Assembly: GCF_003063665.1 (NCBI RefSeq)
Contig: NZ_NESF01000003.1
Coordinates: forward strand, 124,001-188,000
Direction: 5' to 3'
Length of the DNA: 64,000 nucleotides
Source of the DNA: Limnohabitans sp. Hippo3
Lineage (GTDB): Bacteria > Pseudomonadota > Gammaproteobacteria > Burkholderiales > Burkholderiaceae_C
The notes under the pieces are model-generated. The model did not search any database. It saw nothing but the letters and a program-made list of their open reading frames with translations, and had not been told where the DNA came from. Made by a program: the position numbers and the translations under genes. Positions 18,985 to 27,660 of the stretch are shown here, piece after piece (position 1 is the stretch's first letter; each line of letters opens with the position of its first letter).

Positions 18985-20889
18985 ATGTCATCCGGCTTGA
19001 CCCGCGTCAGGTCATTGCCTGTGTCTTCCACCCGTTCTTCTCTTGTCGCATTGACTTTGGGCGCCATCGGCGTCGTGTACGGCGACATTGGCACCAGCGT
19101 GCTGTATGCGATGAAAGAGGTCTTTGGCTCCGGCCATGTGCCTTTCACGCACGACAACGTCTACGGCATCCTCTCCATCTTTTTCTGGACGCTGACCACC
19201 ATCGTGTCGGTCAAGTACGTGGTGCTGGTGCTGCGCGCCGACAACCACGGCGAAGGCGGTTTGGTGGCCATGTTAGCCCTGGCTTCGCAATCGGTCAAAG
19301 ACCGGCCCCAGCTGCGCAAAGTGCTGTTGGTGGTGGGCATCTTCGGGACCTGCCTGTTTTATGGCGATGGCGTCATCACCCCGGCGATTTCGGTGCTGTC
19401 GGCAGTCGAAGGCCTAGAGGTCATCTCCCCCGCTTTCAAGAAATATGTCATCCCGCTGACGCTGGTGATCCTGTTCGGGCTCTTCTGGGTGCAAAAGCGT
19501 GGCACGGCCGGGATCGGCCAATTCTTCGGCCCCATCACACTGGTCTGGTTTGTCACCATCGCGGTGCTGGGCGTGTCACACATCGTGCACCACCCCGAAA
19601 TCTTGTTCGCCATCAGCCCGCACTATGCCCTGGGCTTCATGTGGAACGAGCCCGGCACCACGTTCATCATCTTGGGTGCGGTCGTGCTGTGTGTCACAGG
19701 CGGCGAAGCGCTGTATGCCGACATGGGGCACTTTGGCAAAAAGCCCATCCGCCTGGCCTGGTTCAGCGTGGTCATGCCGTGCCTGACCTTGAACTATTTT
19801 GGCCAAGGTGCATTGCTGCTGGCCGAGCCCGAGGCTGTGAAAAACCCCTTCTTCATGATGGCCCCGGACTGGGCCTTGCTGCCACTCGTGGGCCTGGCGA
19901 CCATGGCCACGGTGATCGCCTCGCAGGCCCTCATCTCGGGTGCCTTCAGCGTGACCAAGCAGGTGATCCAGCTGGGTTATTTGCCACGCCTGCAGGTGCT
20001 GCACACCAGCGAAACCGACACCGGGCAAATCTACATGCCCTTTGTGAACTGGGGTTTGTTCACGGCCATCGTGCTGGCTGTGGTGATGTTCAAGTCGTCC
20101 AGCAATCTGGCCGCAGCCTATGGCATTGCGGTGTGCACCGACATGCTCATCACCACCGTGCTCACCTTCTTCGTGATCCGTTACGCCTGGAAACTGCCGC
20201 TGGCGCTGTGCATCGGGGCCACTGGCTTTTTCTTTGTGGTCGATCTGGCCTTCTGGGCGTCCAACCTGCTCAAGCTGTTCGACGGCGGCTGGTTTCCGCT
20301 GCTCATCGGCGCGGCCGTATTCACCCTCATGCTGACCTGGCACGACGGCCGCAGCTTGCTCAATGAGTCACTGCGCTCCGACGCGCTCAAGCTGAATGAT
20401 TTTCTAGAGGCGGTTTTCGTCGCCCCGCCCACGCGGGTCGAGGGCACGGCCGTGTTCCTGACGGCCGAACCTGGCAATGTGCCCAATGCCTTGCTGCACA
20501 ACCTCAAGCACAACAAGGTGCTGCACCAGCGCAACCTGTTTGTGACGGTGCGCAGCCACGAAGTGCCGCGCATGGACGCCCAGCAGCGTCTGGAAGTCAC
20601 CCCGCTGGGTCACGACTGCTGGCAGGTCATCGTGAACTACGGCTTCAAGGACAACCCGGACCTGCCATCGGCCTTGGCCACCATCGAAGGTGAGGGCTAC
20701 CAGCTCGACCCGATGATGACCAGCTATTTCCTGTCACGCGACATCGTGATCCCGACCATCGGCGGCGGCATGGCCACTTGGCGCGAAAAACTCTTCGCCC
20801 AGATGCACCACAACGCCAGCGCTGCGGCCGAGTTCTTGAACCTGCCGACCAACGCGGTGGTCGAGCTGGGCTCCAAGATTGAAATTTGA
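18985..20889 (+). CDS. kup: Low-affinity potassium transporter Kup
   Basis: K+/H+ symporter of the KUP/HAK/KT family. The 634-residue protein has the N-terminal signature [21 protein letters not shown], the [20 protein letters not shown] block, about twelve membrane helices and a cytoplasmic tail after about residue 460. The ATG at 18985 has no clear ribosome site and lies right behind a hairpin. A GTG at 19021 (giving [14 protein letters not shown]) is a plausible alternative start. The gene is followed by type C repeats and an inverted repeat shared with psd. Confidence 0.95.
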   Translation: MSSGLTRVRSLPVSSTRSSLVALTLGAIGVVYGDIGTSVLYAMKEVFGSGHVPFTHDNVYGILSIFFWTLTTIVSVKYVVLVLRADNHGEGGLVAMLALASQSVKDRPQLRKVLLVVGIFGTCLFYGDGVITPAISVLSAVEGLEVISPAFKKYVIPLTLVILFGLFWVQKRGTAGIGQFFGPITLVWFVTIAVLGVSHIVHHPEILFAISPHYALGFMWNEPGTTFIILGAVVLCVTGGEALYADMGHFGKKPIRLAWFSVVMPCLTLNYFGQGALLLAEPEAVKNPFFMMAPDWALLPLVGLATMATVIASQALISGAFSVTKQVIQLGYLPRLQVLHTSETDTGQIYMPFVNWGLFTAIVLAVVMFKSSSNLAAAYGIAVCTDMLITTVLTFFVIRYAWKLPLALCIGATGFFFVVDLAFWASNLLKLFDGGWFPLLIGAAVFTLMLTWHDGRSLLNESLRSDALKLNDFLEAVFVAPPTRVEGTAVFLTAEPGNVPNALLHNLKHNKVLHQRNLFVTVRSHEVPRMDAQQRLEVTPLGHDCWQVIVNYGFKDNPDLPSALATIEGEGYQLDPMMTSYFLSRDIVIPTIGGGMATWREKLFAQMHHNASAAAEFLNLPTNAVVELGSKIEI

Positions 20890-20898
20890 CCCCCCAAT

Positions 20899-20959
20899 GT
20901 CACACCCGGCTTGACCGGGTGTCCATGACTTCTGGATACCTGCATTCGCAGGTATGACA
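20899..20959. repeat. dRS3-like paired inverted repeats (type C)
   Basis: The first unit starts GTCACACCCGG, with palindrome ACCCGGCTTGACCGGGT, and ends TCCA. The second unit starts TGGATACCTGC and contains TACCTGCATTCGCAGGTA. The two units face each other, as at 15974. They lie directly after kup. Confidence 0.6.
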
Positions 20960-20984
20960 AAGCAATGAATCGGGGGTGGCCCTG

Positions 20985-21011
20985 TTTAATTGGGGTCAGA
21001 TCCCAATTAAA
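20985..21011. terminator. 10-bp perfect inverted repeat between kup and psd
   Basis: TTTAATTGGG and CCCAATTAAA form a perfect stem with a seven-base loop. It overlaps the psd stop codon and lies between the convergent kup and psd genes, with A/T ends on both sides. It is suitable as a bidirectional terminator. Similar GGGGTCAGA-type palindromes occur near REP-associated elements in other bacteria (inference from memory). Confidence 0.6.
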
Positions 21012-21864
21012 TCAACGCGCCCATTGCCTCACCCATGGCAATCGGCCGCGTGGCTGTCCAGTCGGGGTTGAACTGCATCACCCCTTTGGGGAACAGCATC
21101 ACCACGGTAGAGCCGAGCAAAAAGCGGCCCATCTCTTCGCCTTGGGCCAGGCTGATGTTGCCCATCTCGTAGGTCCACTCTCGCACCGTCCCCGGGCGCG
21201 GTGGGTTGACCACCCCGTGCCACACGGTCGCCATGCTGCCCACAATGGTGGCACCCACCAGCACCATCACAAATGGGCCGTGCTCGCCTTCAAACACGCA
21301 CACCACACGCTCGTTGCGGGCAAACAAGCCCGGCACACCACGTGCCGTGGTCGGGTTCACCGAGAACAGATCGCCCGGCACGTAAATCATGCGGGTTAGG
21401 CGACCTGCGCAAGGCATGTGGATGCGGTGGTAGTCGCGTGGGCTCAGGTACAAGGTGGCAAATTCGCCATCCTGAAACTGTGCGGCCAGTGCTGCGTTAC
21501 CGCCTACCAAGGCGCGAGTGCTGTAGCTGTGGCCCTTGGCCTGAAAGACTTGATCGCCAGTGATGGGGCCGCACTGGCTGATGGCGCCATCCACCGGGCT
21601 GACGAAATCAGCCGCAGCCAGTGGACGCGCATCGCCGCGCAGGGGGCGGGTGAAGAATTCGTTGAAGCTTTTGTAGCTGGCCGTGTCCGGGTTGGCTGCT
21701 TCGGCCATGTTCACGTTGTAGCGCTTGACGAACCAGTCAATGATGCCGGTGGTCGCGCTGCCCCATTGGCTGCCCGCCACCCAGCCCGCAAAAGCAGTCA
21801 GGGCTTGTTTGGGGATCAGGTACTGCGGCAAGACCGCCAGGCGGTCAGAGAAAGAGCTGGACAT
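21007..21864 (-). CDS. psd: Phosphatidylserine decarboxylase proenzyme
   Basis: Makes phosphatidylethanolamine at the inner membrane. The 285-residue proenzyme has the self-cleavage site Gly251-Ser252 in LLGSTVVMLFP, where Ser252 becomes the pyruvoyl group. The conserved VSPVDGAIS (Asp92) and PRDYHRIHMP (His147) complete the catalytic set. The domain order is that of bacterial type I Psd. It is convergent with kup. Confidence 0.96.
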   Translation of the reverse strand: MSSSFSDRLAVLPQYLIPKQALTAFAGWVAGSQWGSATTGIIDWFVKRYNVNMAEAANPDTASYKSFNEFFTRPLRGDARPLAAADFVSPVDGAISQCGPITGDQVFQAKGHSYSTRALVGGNAALAAQFQDGEFATLYLSPRDYHRIHMPCAGRLTRMIYVPGDLFSVNPTTARGVPGLFARNERVVCVFEGEHGPFVMVLVGATIVGSMATVWHGVVNPPRPGTVREWTYEMGNISLAQGEEMGRFLLGSTVVMLFPKGVMQFNPDWTATRPIAMGEAMGALI

Positions 21865-21945
21865 GGAGAGGCCGCCGGGGCGTTTCTGAAGGAGGCCCCG
21901 ATTTTATCGGTCAGCCTGCCCGGGTTTCCCCTTGTGGAGGCCCTT

Positions 21946-21971
21946 GTGGGAGGCTGCCCTGCGGCCGAATG
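21946..21971 (+). repeat. REP-like element, type B
   Basis: Starts GTGGGAGGCTGCCC and ends GCGGCCGAATG. It is the first of three elements (B, inverse A, B) in the 228-base gap between psd and the NodI-like gene. Confidence 0.75.
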
Positions 21972-21990
21972 CTTGCTGTGGCCAATCGGT

Positions 21991-22017
21991 CATTCGCGAG
22001 CAGGGGCTCGCTCCCAC
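21991..22017 (-). repeat. REP-like element, type A, inverse
   Basis: Exact consensus of the A element on the minus strand: CATTCGCGAGC at one end, GCTCGCTCCCAC at the other. It sits between two B elements of opposite orientation. Confidence 0.8.
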
Positions 22018-22037
22018 ATAAGTCTGCTCTATTCCCT

Positions 22038-22064
22038 GCGGGAGGCGGCCCCTGCAGCCGAATA
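22038..22064 (+). repeat. REP-like element, type B
   Basis: Starts GCGGGAGGCGGCCCC and ends GCAGCCGAATA. It is preceded by the recurring flank CTATTCCCTG and lies 29 bases before the NodI-like start. Confidence 0.7.
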
Positions 22065-22092
22065 CTGACGAACCAGCAGGCACAATCTGCGC

Positions 22093-23022
22093 ATGAACTC
22101 CCCATTGCTTTCGGTTGAACATCTGGTCAAACGCTACGGCGACACCACGGTGGTGAACGACCTGTCTTTCCACATCGAGCCCGGCGAATGCCTGGGCGTG
22201 ATCGGCCCCAACGGCGCGGGAAAAACCACTACGCTGCGCATGTGCCTGGGCTTGTCCGAGCCAGGCAGTGGCAGCATTCGTTACTTTGAAGGCCGGCAAA
22301 TGCCGCGTGACGCGCTGGCCATCAAAGCCCGCTTGGGCGTGGTGGCACAAATGGACACGCTGGACCCGGACTTCACCGCCGAAGAAAACCTGCTGGTCTT
22401 TGGCCGCTACTTTGGCCTGCCCGACGCTGTGATCCGAGAGCGCATTCCGCAGCTGCTCGAATTTGGTGCCCTCAGTCACAAAGCCCAAGCCAAGCCCGGC
22501 GAGCTGTCGGGCGGCATGAAACGGCGCTTGAGCCTGTCGCGCGCCCTCATCAACCACCCGCAGCTCTTGATGCTGGACGAGCCCACCACGGGCCTGGACC
22601 CGCAAGCGCGCCACCTGATGTGGGAGCGCCTGCAGGTGCTGCTGCAAGAGGGCAAGTCCATCTTGCTGACCACCCACTTCATGGACGAAGCCGAGCGCCT
22701 GTGCAGTCGCCTGTTGGTGCTGGACCAGGGCCGCAAGATCGCCGAAGGCAAACCCCGTGACCTGATCGCCGAGCACCTGGAGCCCGAAGTGGTGGAAGTG
22801 TTTGGCCAAGGCGCGGTGGCGTTGGCGCACGAAGCCAGCTTGAAAGCCCTGGCCGGGCGCGTTGAGGTCAGCGGCGAAACGGTGTTCTTCTACACCGAGG
22901 ACAGCCGCGCCTTGATGCACGCCCTGGAGGCCTGGCCCGCGCTGCGCACCTTGCACCGACCTTCTAATTTGGAAGATCTGTTTTTGAAATTGACCGGACG
23001 CCAGATCCGGGAGGAAGGCTGA
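22093..23022 (+). CDS. ABC transporter ATP-binding protein, NodI family
   Basis: ATPase of a two-gene ABC exporter. The 309-residue protein has Walker A GPNGAGKTTT, signature LSGGMKRR, Walker B LLMLDEPTTGLD and the H-loop TTHFMDEAE. The C-terminal extension after residue 230 is typical of NodI/DrrA-type exporters. The permease follows two bases downstream. Rhizobial NodIJ exports lipochitin oligosaccharide, but homologues are common in non-symbiotic betaproteobacteria and the substrate here is unknown. Confidence 0.9.
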   Translation: MNSPLLSVEHLVKRYGDTTVVNDLSFHIEPGECLGVIGPNGAGKTTTLRMCLGLSEPGSGSIRYFEGRQMPRDALAIKARLGVVAQMDTLDPDFTAEENLLVFGRYFGLPDAVIRERIPQLLEFGALSHKAQAKPGELSGGMKRRLSLSRALINHPQLLMLDEPTTGLDPQARHLMWERLQVLLQEGKSILLTTHFMDEAERLCSRLLVLDQGRKIAEGKPRDLIAEHLEPEVVEVFGQGAVALAHEASLKALAGRVEVSGETVFFYTEDSRALMHALEAWPALRTLHRPSNLEDLFLKLTGRQIREEG

Positions 23023-23024
23023 CC

Positions 23025-23831
23025 ATGAGCCAAATTCAAAACAACATCTGGGCTGCGCCCCGCCTGTCCATGCGCTGGTGGCCTGTGTTCCAGCGCAACT
23101 GGCTGGTCTGGAAAAAGCTGGCCATTCCCAGCCTGGTGGGCAACATTGCCGAGCCGCTCATGTGGTTGGTCGCCTTTGGTTACGGCCTCGGGGCCTTGGT
23201 CGGGCAGATCGAGCTGGGCGGCGAAAAAGTGTCCTACATCCTGTACCTGGCCAGCGGCAGCATTTGCATGAGCGCCATGAATGCAGCCACCTTTGAGGCG
23301 CTGTACTCGGCGTTTTCGCGCATGCATGTGCAAAAAACCTGGGACGGCATCATGAACGCCCCGGTGCGGCTGGACGATGTGGTGCTGGCCGAAATGCTCT
23401 GGGCCGCGTTCAAAGCGCTGTTCACCGTCACGGCCATCCTGGGCGTGATGCTCGCTTTGGGCATCAGCCACAGCTGGAAGCTGCTGGTCGCTTGGCCCGT
23501 GCTGCTGGGGGTGGGCATCACCTTCAGCTGCATGGCGCTGATCTTCAATGCGTTGGCCAAAGGCTATGACTTCTTCACCTACTACTTCACCCTGTTCCTC
23601 ACGCCCATGATGTTCCTCTCGGGCATCTTTTTCCCGCGTGAGCAACTGCCCGGTTTCGTGCGTGTGATCGCCGATTGGCTGCCGCTGTCGGTGGCGGTGG
23701 ACTTGGTGCGGCCTCTCTTCATGGACCGCTGGCCGGATCAAGCGCTGCGCCATGTGCTGGTGCTCGCGGGGTTTGCGGTGGTGTCGTTTTGGGTGGCGTT
23801 GGCGCTGACTAGGAAGCGGTTCAGGAGCTGA
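23025..23831 (+). CDS. ABC transporter permease, NodJ family
   Basis: A 268-residue ABC-2 type permease with six predicted helices. The segment FLTPMMFLSGIFFPREQLP is the conserved ABC-2 motif. It partners with the ATPase two bases upstream. It is probably an exporter of a lipid-linked or amphipathic molecule. A glycosyltransferase lies nearby but on the other strand, so a link is only a guess. Confidence 0.9.
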   Translation: MSQIQNNIWAAPRLSMRWWPVFQRNWLVWKKLAIPSLVGNIAEPLMWLVAFGYGLGALVGQIELGGEKVSYILYLASGSICMSAMNAATFEALYSAFSRMHVQKTWDGIMNAPVRLDDVVLAEMLWAAFKALFTVTAILGVMLALGISHSWKLLVAWPVLLGVGITFSCMALIFNALAKGYDFFTYYFTLFLTPMMFLSGIFFPREQLPGFVRVIADWLPLSVAVDLVRPLFMDRWPDQALRHVLVLAGFAVVSFWVALALTRKRFRS

Positions 23832-23857
23832 CCAGAAACCTGGCCGATGCGGCGCGA

Positions 23858-24382
23858 TCAATGGGCGCGCTTGAAAGGCAAGAACAGGTTTGTTCTGTCT
23901 TTGATTTCGGGCATGCGACTGGCATTTTTGATCGCCATGTAAAACACCCATAACAAGACAAGCCGCATCAGCAGGAACACGGTGAAAAAAGGTGTGGGAT
24001 TGGCCAATCGCTCGGGGTAGACCGTGAAAATATCAGAGACCAGATTCGTTAAACCCACCACCAAGGCTGCACTGAATACGATGGCGGGGTACCAGTTTCT
24101 GAGGTACGAATAAGAACCCACCGTCAATGCGCTCAGCATGAACCAGCCTCTGAAGTACAGGAAGTTTTGCAGTCGAGCTTGGTTGACAGGATCTGGACTA
24201 AGCATTTTTGCAGCGCTGGCGGAATCGAACAGCAACCAAAGCGCAGCAATCAAAATCATCAAAAATGCGTAGAAGAATCGGGCCGGGAAAAATTTATCCA
24301 CCGATTGACTGGGCACGGCGCCCCAGCCTTGAATAAGCGCTTCCAATTCCTCGGCACTGACCAGCGGTTTGGCTTCTTTCAT
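23858..24382 (-). CDS. Hypothetical membrane protein
   Basis: I do not recognise this 174-residue protein. It has a short cytoplasmic N-terminus and about four hydrophobic segments (around residues 33-52, 75-90, 98-118 and 130-150), ending in a basic tail LPFKRAH. Base composition is visibly lower in G+C than in its neighbours. It is convergent with the NodJ-like gene and upstream of no obvious partner; the gap behind it (24383-24511) is AT-rich at first and holds no gene I can support. It may be a recent acquisition. Confidence 0.7.
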   Translation of the reverse strand: MKEAKPLVSAEELEALIQGWGAVPSQSVDKFFPARFFYAFLMILIAALWLLFDSASAAKMLSPDPVNQARLQNFLYFRGWFMLSALTVGSYSYLRNWYPAIVFSAALVVGLTNLVSDIFTVYPERLANPTPFFTVFLLMRLVLLWVFYMAIKNASRMPEIKDRTNLFLPFKRAH

Positions 24383-24511
24383 GACGCAAGGGCTTTTGTC
24401 AGTAATTTCAATTTAATGATTTTAAAGAAATTGCTGATGGGGCATTGCTGTCCGGTCAACTTGGCAAACGGGGTGGCCGTTTCGCTTTTCGCAGTGTTGG
24501 AAGCGCTGCTT

Positions 24512-25756
24512 TCAGGGGCGGGCCAGTTCTTGGACCCATTTCATCTGCTCAGGCAAACACCGCGTCTCCAAATCGTAGTGTTCCACCGCAAACGCTCGTG
24601 CCTGAGCCCCCAGTCTGGCCCTTTCAGCCGGGTCGTCGCACAGCGCAATCACCTGCTGCGCCAGCGCCGCAGGATCAAAGAAGTCCTCCAGTTGCCCGGT
24701 TTCGCCGTGGCGAATCGCTTCGCGAACCGGGGCGGTGTCGCTGGCCACGATGGCGCAGCCTGCACTCATGGCTTCGAGCAGGCTCCAGCTCAGCACAAAG
24801 GGGTAGGTCAGGTACACGTGCACGGTGGACACTTGCAGCACCCGCAAGAAATCGGCATAGGGCACCTTGCCCACAAAGTGCACCCGTGACAGGTCCAACT
24901 CGCCTTTGACTTCGTTCAGGAAAATTTCGCGCCACGTTTGGGCTTGGCCATCGGGCCCCGGTGGCGGCGCAGCGCCGTAGCTGACTTCGTTGCCACCGAT
25001 GATCACCACGCGTGCCTTGGGGCGGGCTTTGAGGATGGCGGGCAGAGCCCGCATGAATTGGTGGTAGCCGCGGTAGGGCTCCAGGTTGCGGTTGACGAAT
25101 GTGATGACTTCATCGTCACGGCCCAGTTGCAATACGCCTTGCGCGGTTTGCACCCGGATGCGCGCGCTGGGGTCGGGCTTGATCTGGTCGGTGCGGATGC
25201 CGTCGTGGACAACGGCGATGCGCGAGGCAAAAGGCTCGGGGAAGAGCGAGGCCTGCCAGTGGGTGGGTGCGATGCCCGCGTGCGCACGCGGAAAGTGCAG
25301 TTCGTAGTTAGCGTTTTTCATCTGCAGACGGCAAGCGCTGTCGGCCTCGGGTGGGCCAAACTCCGGGTCAAACCCGGTGTCGGCGCCTTGGGCTTGGTAA
25401 AAAAACTCGCAATAAATGCCCAGCCTCGCTTGCGGCCAGACATGCTGCAAAAACAGGCTTTCGCCCCAACCGGGGTGGGCCACGATGACATCGGGCGCAA
25501 AGCCTTGTTCGCGCAGCTTCAGGGCGGCTTGCCAGGCGGCTTCGCCCCGCAAGGTTTTGACTTCCAGGTCGGCCAGCCAGCGGTGTGTGCCTTGCCCGGG
25601 GCGAGCTGTGACGGCGTAACGCACCAGCTCCACGCCCGGCACAGGCGGGCAGGCGTTGATGTGCAGGGCCACCACGCGGTGACCCTGGCGTGCCATGGCG
25701 GGGGCCAGATGCTTGAACTGGCCGGGGAAATTCTGGTGGACAAAAAGGATGTTCAT
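24512..25756 (-). CDS. Glycosyltransferase family 4 protein
   Basis: Predicted retaining GT-B glycosyltransferase of 414 residues. The N-terminus MNILFVHQNFPGQFKHLAPA is typical of a GT4 subgroup. The C-terminal nucleotide-sugar domain has FVNRNLEPYRGYHQFMRALP, ARVVIIGGNEVSYG and the donor-binding GCAIVASDTAPVREAI. It probably acts at the cytoplasmic face on a surface polysaccharide. It is not in a polysaccharide cluster, so the acceptor cannot be named. Confidence 0.87.
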   Translation of the reverse strand: MNILFVHQNFPGQFKHLAPAMARQGHRVVALHINACPPVPGVELVRYAVTARPGQGTHRWLADLEVKTLRGEAAWQAALKLREQGFAPDVIVAHPGWGESLFLQHVWPQARLGIYCEFFYQAQGADTGFDPEFGPPEADSACRLQMKNANYELHFPRAHAGIAPTHWQASLFPEPFASRIAVVHDGIRTDQIKPDPSARIRVQTAQGVLQLGRDDEVITFVNRNLEPYRGYHQFMRALPAILKARPKARVVIIGGNEVSYGAAPPPGPDGQAQTWREIFLNEVKGELDLSRVHFVGKVPYADFLRVLQVSTVHVYLTYPFVLSWSLLEAMSAGCAIVASDTAPVREAIRHGETGQLEDFFDPAALAQQVIALCDDPAERARLGAQARAFAVEHYDLETRCLPEQMKWVQELARP

Positions 25757-25867
25757 GGTGTCTTGCCTAAGGATGAATCATCGCATGTCGACAGGGCGTC
25801 AGGTAGGCGTGAACCCGTCCCGTTAAGATGGCTGTTGAACCTATTTATCCAGTTTGAAAGGAAGAAC

Positions 25868-26716
25868 ATGAGCATCCAGACCGTAGGCATCATTGGCGCA
25901 GGCACCATGGGCAACGGCATCGCACAGGCGTGTGCGGTGTCGGGCATTCAGGTGGTGATGGTCGACATCTCGGACGCGGCCGTGGCCAAAGGTGTGGCCA
26001 CCGTGGCCAGCAGCCTGGACCGTCTGGTCAAGAAAGAAAAAATCAGTGAAGCCGACAAGGCCGCAGCGCTGGCCCGCATCCAGGGCTCTAGTAACTACGA
26101 CGACCTAAAAGGCGCCCAGCTGGTGATCGAAGCCGCCACCGAGAACCACGAACTCAAGGTCAAGATCCTGAAGCAGCTCGACGCCCTGCTGGCCCCCAAT
26201 GTGATCATCGCGTCCAACACCTCGTCGATCTCGATCACCCAGCTGGCCGCCGCCACGCAGCGTGCGGACCGCTTCATCGGCATGCACTTTTTCAACCCCG
26301 TGCCCATGATGGCGCTGGTGGAAATCATCCGCGGCCTGCAGACCAGCGATGCCACGCACGACGCGGTGCACGACATGGCGCTGGCCCTGGGCAAGACCCC
26401 GATCACTGTGAAAAACGCCCCCGGCTTTGTGGTCAACCGCATCCTGGTGCCCATGATCAACGAGGCTTTCTTTGTGCTGGGTGAGGGCCTGGCCGAAGCC
26501 GAAGCCATCGATGCTGGCATGAAGCTCGGTTGCAACCAGCCCATTGGCCCGCTGGCGCTGGCCGACATGATCGGTCTGGACGTGTGCCTGGCCGTGATGG
26601 AGGTCTACCTCAAGGAGTTCGGCGACAGCAAATACCGCCCCAGCCCCTTGCTCAAGGAAATGGTGGCCGCAGGCCGCCTGGGCCGCAAGACCGGGCAGGG
26701 CGTTTACAAGTACTGA
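25868..26716 (+). CDS. hbd: 3-hydroxybutyryl-CoA dehydrogenase
   Basis: NAD(P)-dependent oxidation/reduction between 3-hydroxyacyl-CoA and acetoacetyl-CoA. The 282-residue protein has the Rossmann loop GAGTMGNGIA, the catalytic histidine in MHFFNPVPMM and the C-terminal dimer domain ending GRKTGQGVYKY. The start at 25868 follows an AAGGAAG ribosome site. An enoyl-CoA hydratase gene follows after 110 bases holding an A/B repeat pair. PaaH is an equally possible name. Confidence 0.93.
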   Translation: MSIQTVGIIGAGTMGNGIAQACAVSGIQVVMVDISDAAVAKGVATVASSLDRLVKKEKISEADKAAALARIQGSSNYDDLKGAQLVIEAATENHELKVKILKQLDALLAPNVIIASNTSSISITQLAAATQRADRFIGMHFFNPVPMMALVEIIRGLQTSDATHDAVHDMALALGKTPITVKNAPGFVVNRILVPMINEAFFVLGEGLAEAEAIDAGMKLGCNQPIGPLALADMIGLDVCLAVMEVYLKEFGDSKYRPSPLLKEMVAAGRLGRKTGQGVYKY

Positions 26717-26729
26717 GGTCCTATTCCCT

Positions 26730-26756
26730 GTGGGAGCGAGCCCCTGCTCGCGAATG
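26730..26756 (+). repeat. REP-like element, type A
   Basis: Exact consensus A element, GTGGGAGCGAGCCCC through CTCGCGAATG, 13 bases after the hbd stop, preceded by CTATTCCCT. Confidence 0.8.
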
Positions 26757-26776
26757 TGTGCATTGGACACTTCACG

Positions 26777-26803
26777 CATTCGGCTGCAGGGGCAGCCTCC
26801 TAC
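26777..26803 (-). repeat. REP-like element, type B, inverse
   Basis: CATTCGGCTGCAGG through GCAGCCTCCTAC on the plus strand. It is an inverse B element 20 bases after the A element, 23 bases before the hydratase start. Confidence 0.8.
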
Positions 26804-26826
26804 AGAAATACAACAGAGCGAGTGCC

Positions 26827-27633
26827 ATGAACACCACCCCTCATCCCGAAGGCCAGATCGACTGCTCTGTGCATGGCGCGGTCCTTCAAATCTGTATCAA
26901 CCGCCCTGCCAAGCGCAATGGCTTCACGCCCAAGATGTTCCGCGAACTGGGCGAAGCCTACACCCGGCTGGATGACGACCCGGCCCTGCGCGTGGGCGTG
27001 CTGTGTGCGGCGGGTGCGCATTTCACGGCTGGGCTGGACTTGCCCACCATCGCGCCGCTCATGCAACGTGGCGAAAAGTCGGTGCCGCTGGGCTTGGTCG
27101 ATCCGCTGAACCTGGGCATGGACGGTTACCGTCGCCGCGTCAAACCCATGGTGGTGGCTGTGCAGGGCATCACCTATACCTTGGGCATCGAGCTGATGCT
27201 GGCCGCCGACATCGTGGTCGCGGCCGACGACTGCCGGTTCTCGCAACTGGAGGTGCAGCGCGGCATCATGGCCACGGGCGGGGCCACGCTGCGCATGGCC
27301 GAACGGGCGGGCATGGGCAATGCACTCTTGCATTTGCTCACGGCCGATGTGTTTGACAGCGCCGAAGCCCTGCGCCTGAACTTTGTGCAAAAGGTGGTGT
27401 CTGCGGGCAGCCTCTTGCCCGAGGCCCTGCGCATTGCCGAGCAGATCGCCGCCCAGGCCCCGCTGGCGGTGGTGGCCACACGGCAAAACGTGCTCAAAGC
27501 GGTGGAGCATGGCCCGCTGGTGGCCATGCACGACTTTTTGTCCGTGCAGCAACGCTTGTCGTGCAGCGAAGATGCGGCCGAGGGGGTGCGCTCGTTTGTG
27601 GAAAAACGCGCCGCACGTTTTACCGGCCAGTAG
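26827..27633 (+). CDS. Enoyl-CoA hydratase/isomerase (crotonase) family protein
   Basis: A 268-residue crotonase-fold protein. The CoA-binding and oxyanion-hole region includes CAAGAHFTAGLDL and ITYTLGIELMLAADIVVAADD. The usual hydratase glutamate pair is not clear: the region after GIELMLA carries E in QLEVQRGIM only, so the exact reaction is uncertain. It probably belongs with hbd in acyl-CoA metabolism, separated by REP-like elements. The ATG at 26827 starts MNTTPHPEGQID. Confidence 0.85.
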   Translation: MNTTPHPEGQIDCSVHGAVLQICINRPAKRNGFTPKMFRELGEAYTRLDDDPALRVGVLCAAGAHFTAGLDLPTIAPLMQRGEKSVPLGLVDPLNLGMDGYRRRVKPMVVAVQGITYTLGIELMLAADIVVAADDCRFSQLEVQRGIMATGGATLRMAERAGMGNALLHLLTADVFDSAEALRLNFVQKVVSAGSLLPEALRIAEQIAAQAPLAVVATRQNVLKAVEHGPLVAMHDFLSVQQRLSCSEDAAEGVRSFVEKRAARFTGQ

Positions 27634-27660
27634 ACGCCGGGCGTGCGCCACAATCGGTGC

